Shown here piece after piece: positions 63,584 through 64,000 of a stretch of 64,000 nucleotides of DNA. Source of the stretch: Pseudoxanthomonas sp. PXM01 (lineage in GTDB: Bacteria; Pseudomonadota; Gammaproteobacteria; Xanthomonadales; Xanthomonadaceae); the NCBI RefSeq assembly GCF_014851815.1, contig NZ_JACVAJ010000001.1, forward strand, positions 806,001-870,000, written 5' to 3'. The notes under the pieces are model-generated. The model saw only the letters and a program-made list of their open reading frames with translations, was not told where the DNA came from and ran no database searches. The translations under genes were made by a program, and so were the position numbers. Within the stretch, counting starts at the first letter, position 1. Each line of letters opens with the position of its first letter.

Positions 63584-64000
63584 TCAGGGCAGCCAGACCT
63601 TCTCCAGGTCGCGGAAGCCCCACTTCTCCGGCGACTCCACGCCGACGATGCGTTCATGCTCGCCCGCGGTCGCTAGGTCGAGGTCGGTCATCAACACATG
63701 CTTGCGCAACCTGACCGAGTAGAACACGCGCACCCGCGGTGCCAGCAGCGTGGCGGGATTCTGTTCCACCACCACCGCAAGCCGCTCGCTGGAGAGTCGC
63801 ACGAGCGCACCGATCGGGTAGATGCCGACGCTGCGCACGAACGATTTCATCAGCGTCTCGTCGAAATGGCCCTGCCAGCTGGCCATGCGTCGCAGCGATT
63901 CGGCCGGGTCCCAGCCCGTCTTGTAGGGCCGGTTGGAGGTGATGGCGTCGTAGACGTCGCAGATGGCGCTCATGCGGGTCAGCAGCGGCAGTTCGGCACC
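63584..64000 (-). CDS. HD-GYP domain protein (5' part outside window)
   Basis: Only the C-terminal 138 codons are visible. They match the end of an HD-GYP cyclic-di-GMP phosphodiesterase: AICDVYDAITSNRPYK, then SVGIYPIGALVRLSSERLAVV and a beta-rich tail. The catalytic HD and GYP residues lie beyond the edge. If intact it would hydrolyse cyclic-di-GMP, making it the third cyclic-di-GMP gene in the window. Confidence 0.88.
   Translation of the reverse strand, partial: GAELPLLTRMSAICDVYDAITSNRPYKTGWDPAESLRRMASWQGHFDETLMKSFVRSVGIYPIGALVRLSSERLAVVVEQNPATLLAPRVRVFYSVRLRKHVLMTDLDLATAGEHERIVGVESPEKWGFRDLEKVWLP

Noticed and set aside
1..64000. tRNA or rRNA genes, insertion sequences, prophage or plasmid origins
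   Set aside because: I looked for the TTCGAATC-type loop, rRNA cores, transposase and integrase motifs and iterons; none was convincing.

Overview
The window is a G+C-rich chromosomal segment of a gammaproteobacterium, almost certainly a Xanthomonadaceae member of the Pseudoxanthomonas/Xanthomonas/Stenotrophomonas group. The reasons are gene order and content: an rpoE-rseA-mucD-type operon followed by lepA-lepB-DUF4845-rnc-era-recO, a DesT-like regulator divergent from a desaturase/reductase pair, an XAC0095-like small protein, many TonB-dependent receptors, and several cyclic-di-GMP proteins. Genes are closely packed, with many ATGA, GTGA or TGATG stop/start overlaps. I see no rRNA, tRNA, CRISPR array, prophage, integrase or insertion sequence.

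Layout. 0-4 kb (minus strand): a sialidase-fold lipoprotein, a DUF2946 protein and a TonB-dependent receptor cut by the left edge, possibly a metal (copper?) uptake locus. 4-13 kb: xseA, an RraB-like protein, a VWA/DUF3520 lipoprotein, a GAF-GAF-GGDEF-EAL protein, then an ECF sigma factor, a membrane anti-sigma-like protein and a YigZ protein. 13-22 kb: an ABC exporter, the desaturase/ferredoxin-reductase operon with its divergent regulator, an AidB-like acyl-CoA dehydrogenase overlapping an L,D-transpeptidase, a flavin monooxygenase and a cold-shock gene with a readable promoter and terminator. 22-26.5 kb: an overlapping rlmD-CYTH-nagZ-hpt-mtnP run for rRNA modification and salvage of wall sugars and purines. 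26.5-36 kb: an orphan REC-Hpt protein, then recO, era, rnc, DUF4845, lepB and lepA, and the rpoE-rseA-mucD stress operon with a likely self-regulated promoter. 36-43.9 kb: a FadB/FadJ-type enzyme, a TPR lipoprotein, an acetyltransferase, an esterase, DNA topoisomerase IB with a small acidic partner, and a YCII protein.

43.9-50.1 kb is an iron-uptake island. It starts with a gene-free stretch carrying decayed tandem repeats, followed by a near-perfect Fur-type palindrome, a TonB-dependent receptor, a PepSY membrane protein and a second receptor broken by a single-base frameshift. 50.2-54.5 kb holds an exported two-domain OsmC-like protein and a large receptor with an N-terminal coiled coil. 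55.3-61 kb holds a nitronate monooxygenase-like gene and a compact operon of cupredoxin-like protein, membrane GGDEF-EAL protein, DUF3034 barrel and lipoprotein truncated globin. The right end has small membrane and NTF2-like proteins, a GFA-family protein and the end of an HD-GYP gene.

The most unusual observations are: a shared TonB-box-like module in the VWA lipoprotein and the anti-sigma-like protein; the exported tandem OsmC protein with one cysteine-less domain; the globin/cupredoxin/c-di-GMP operon; the 21-23 bp degenerate repeat array; and the frameshifted receptor.
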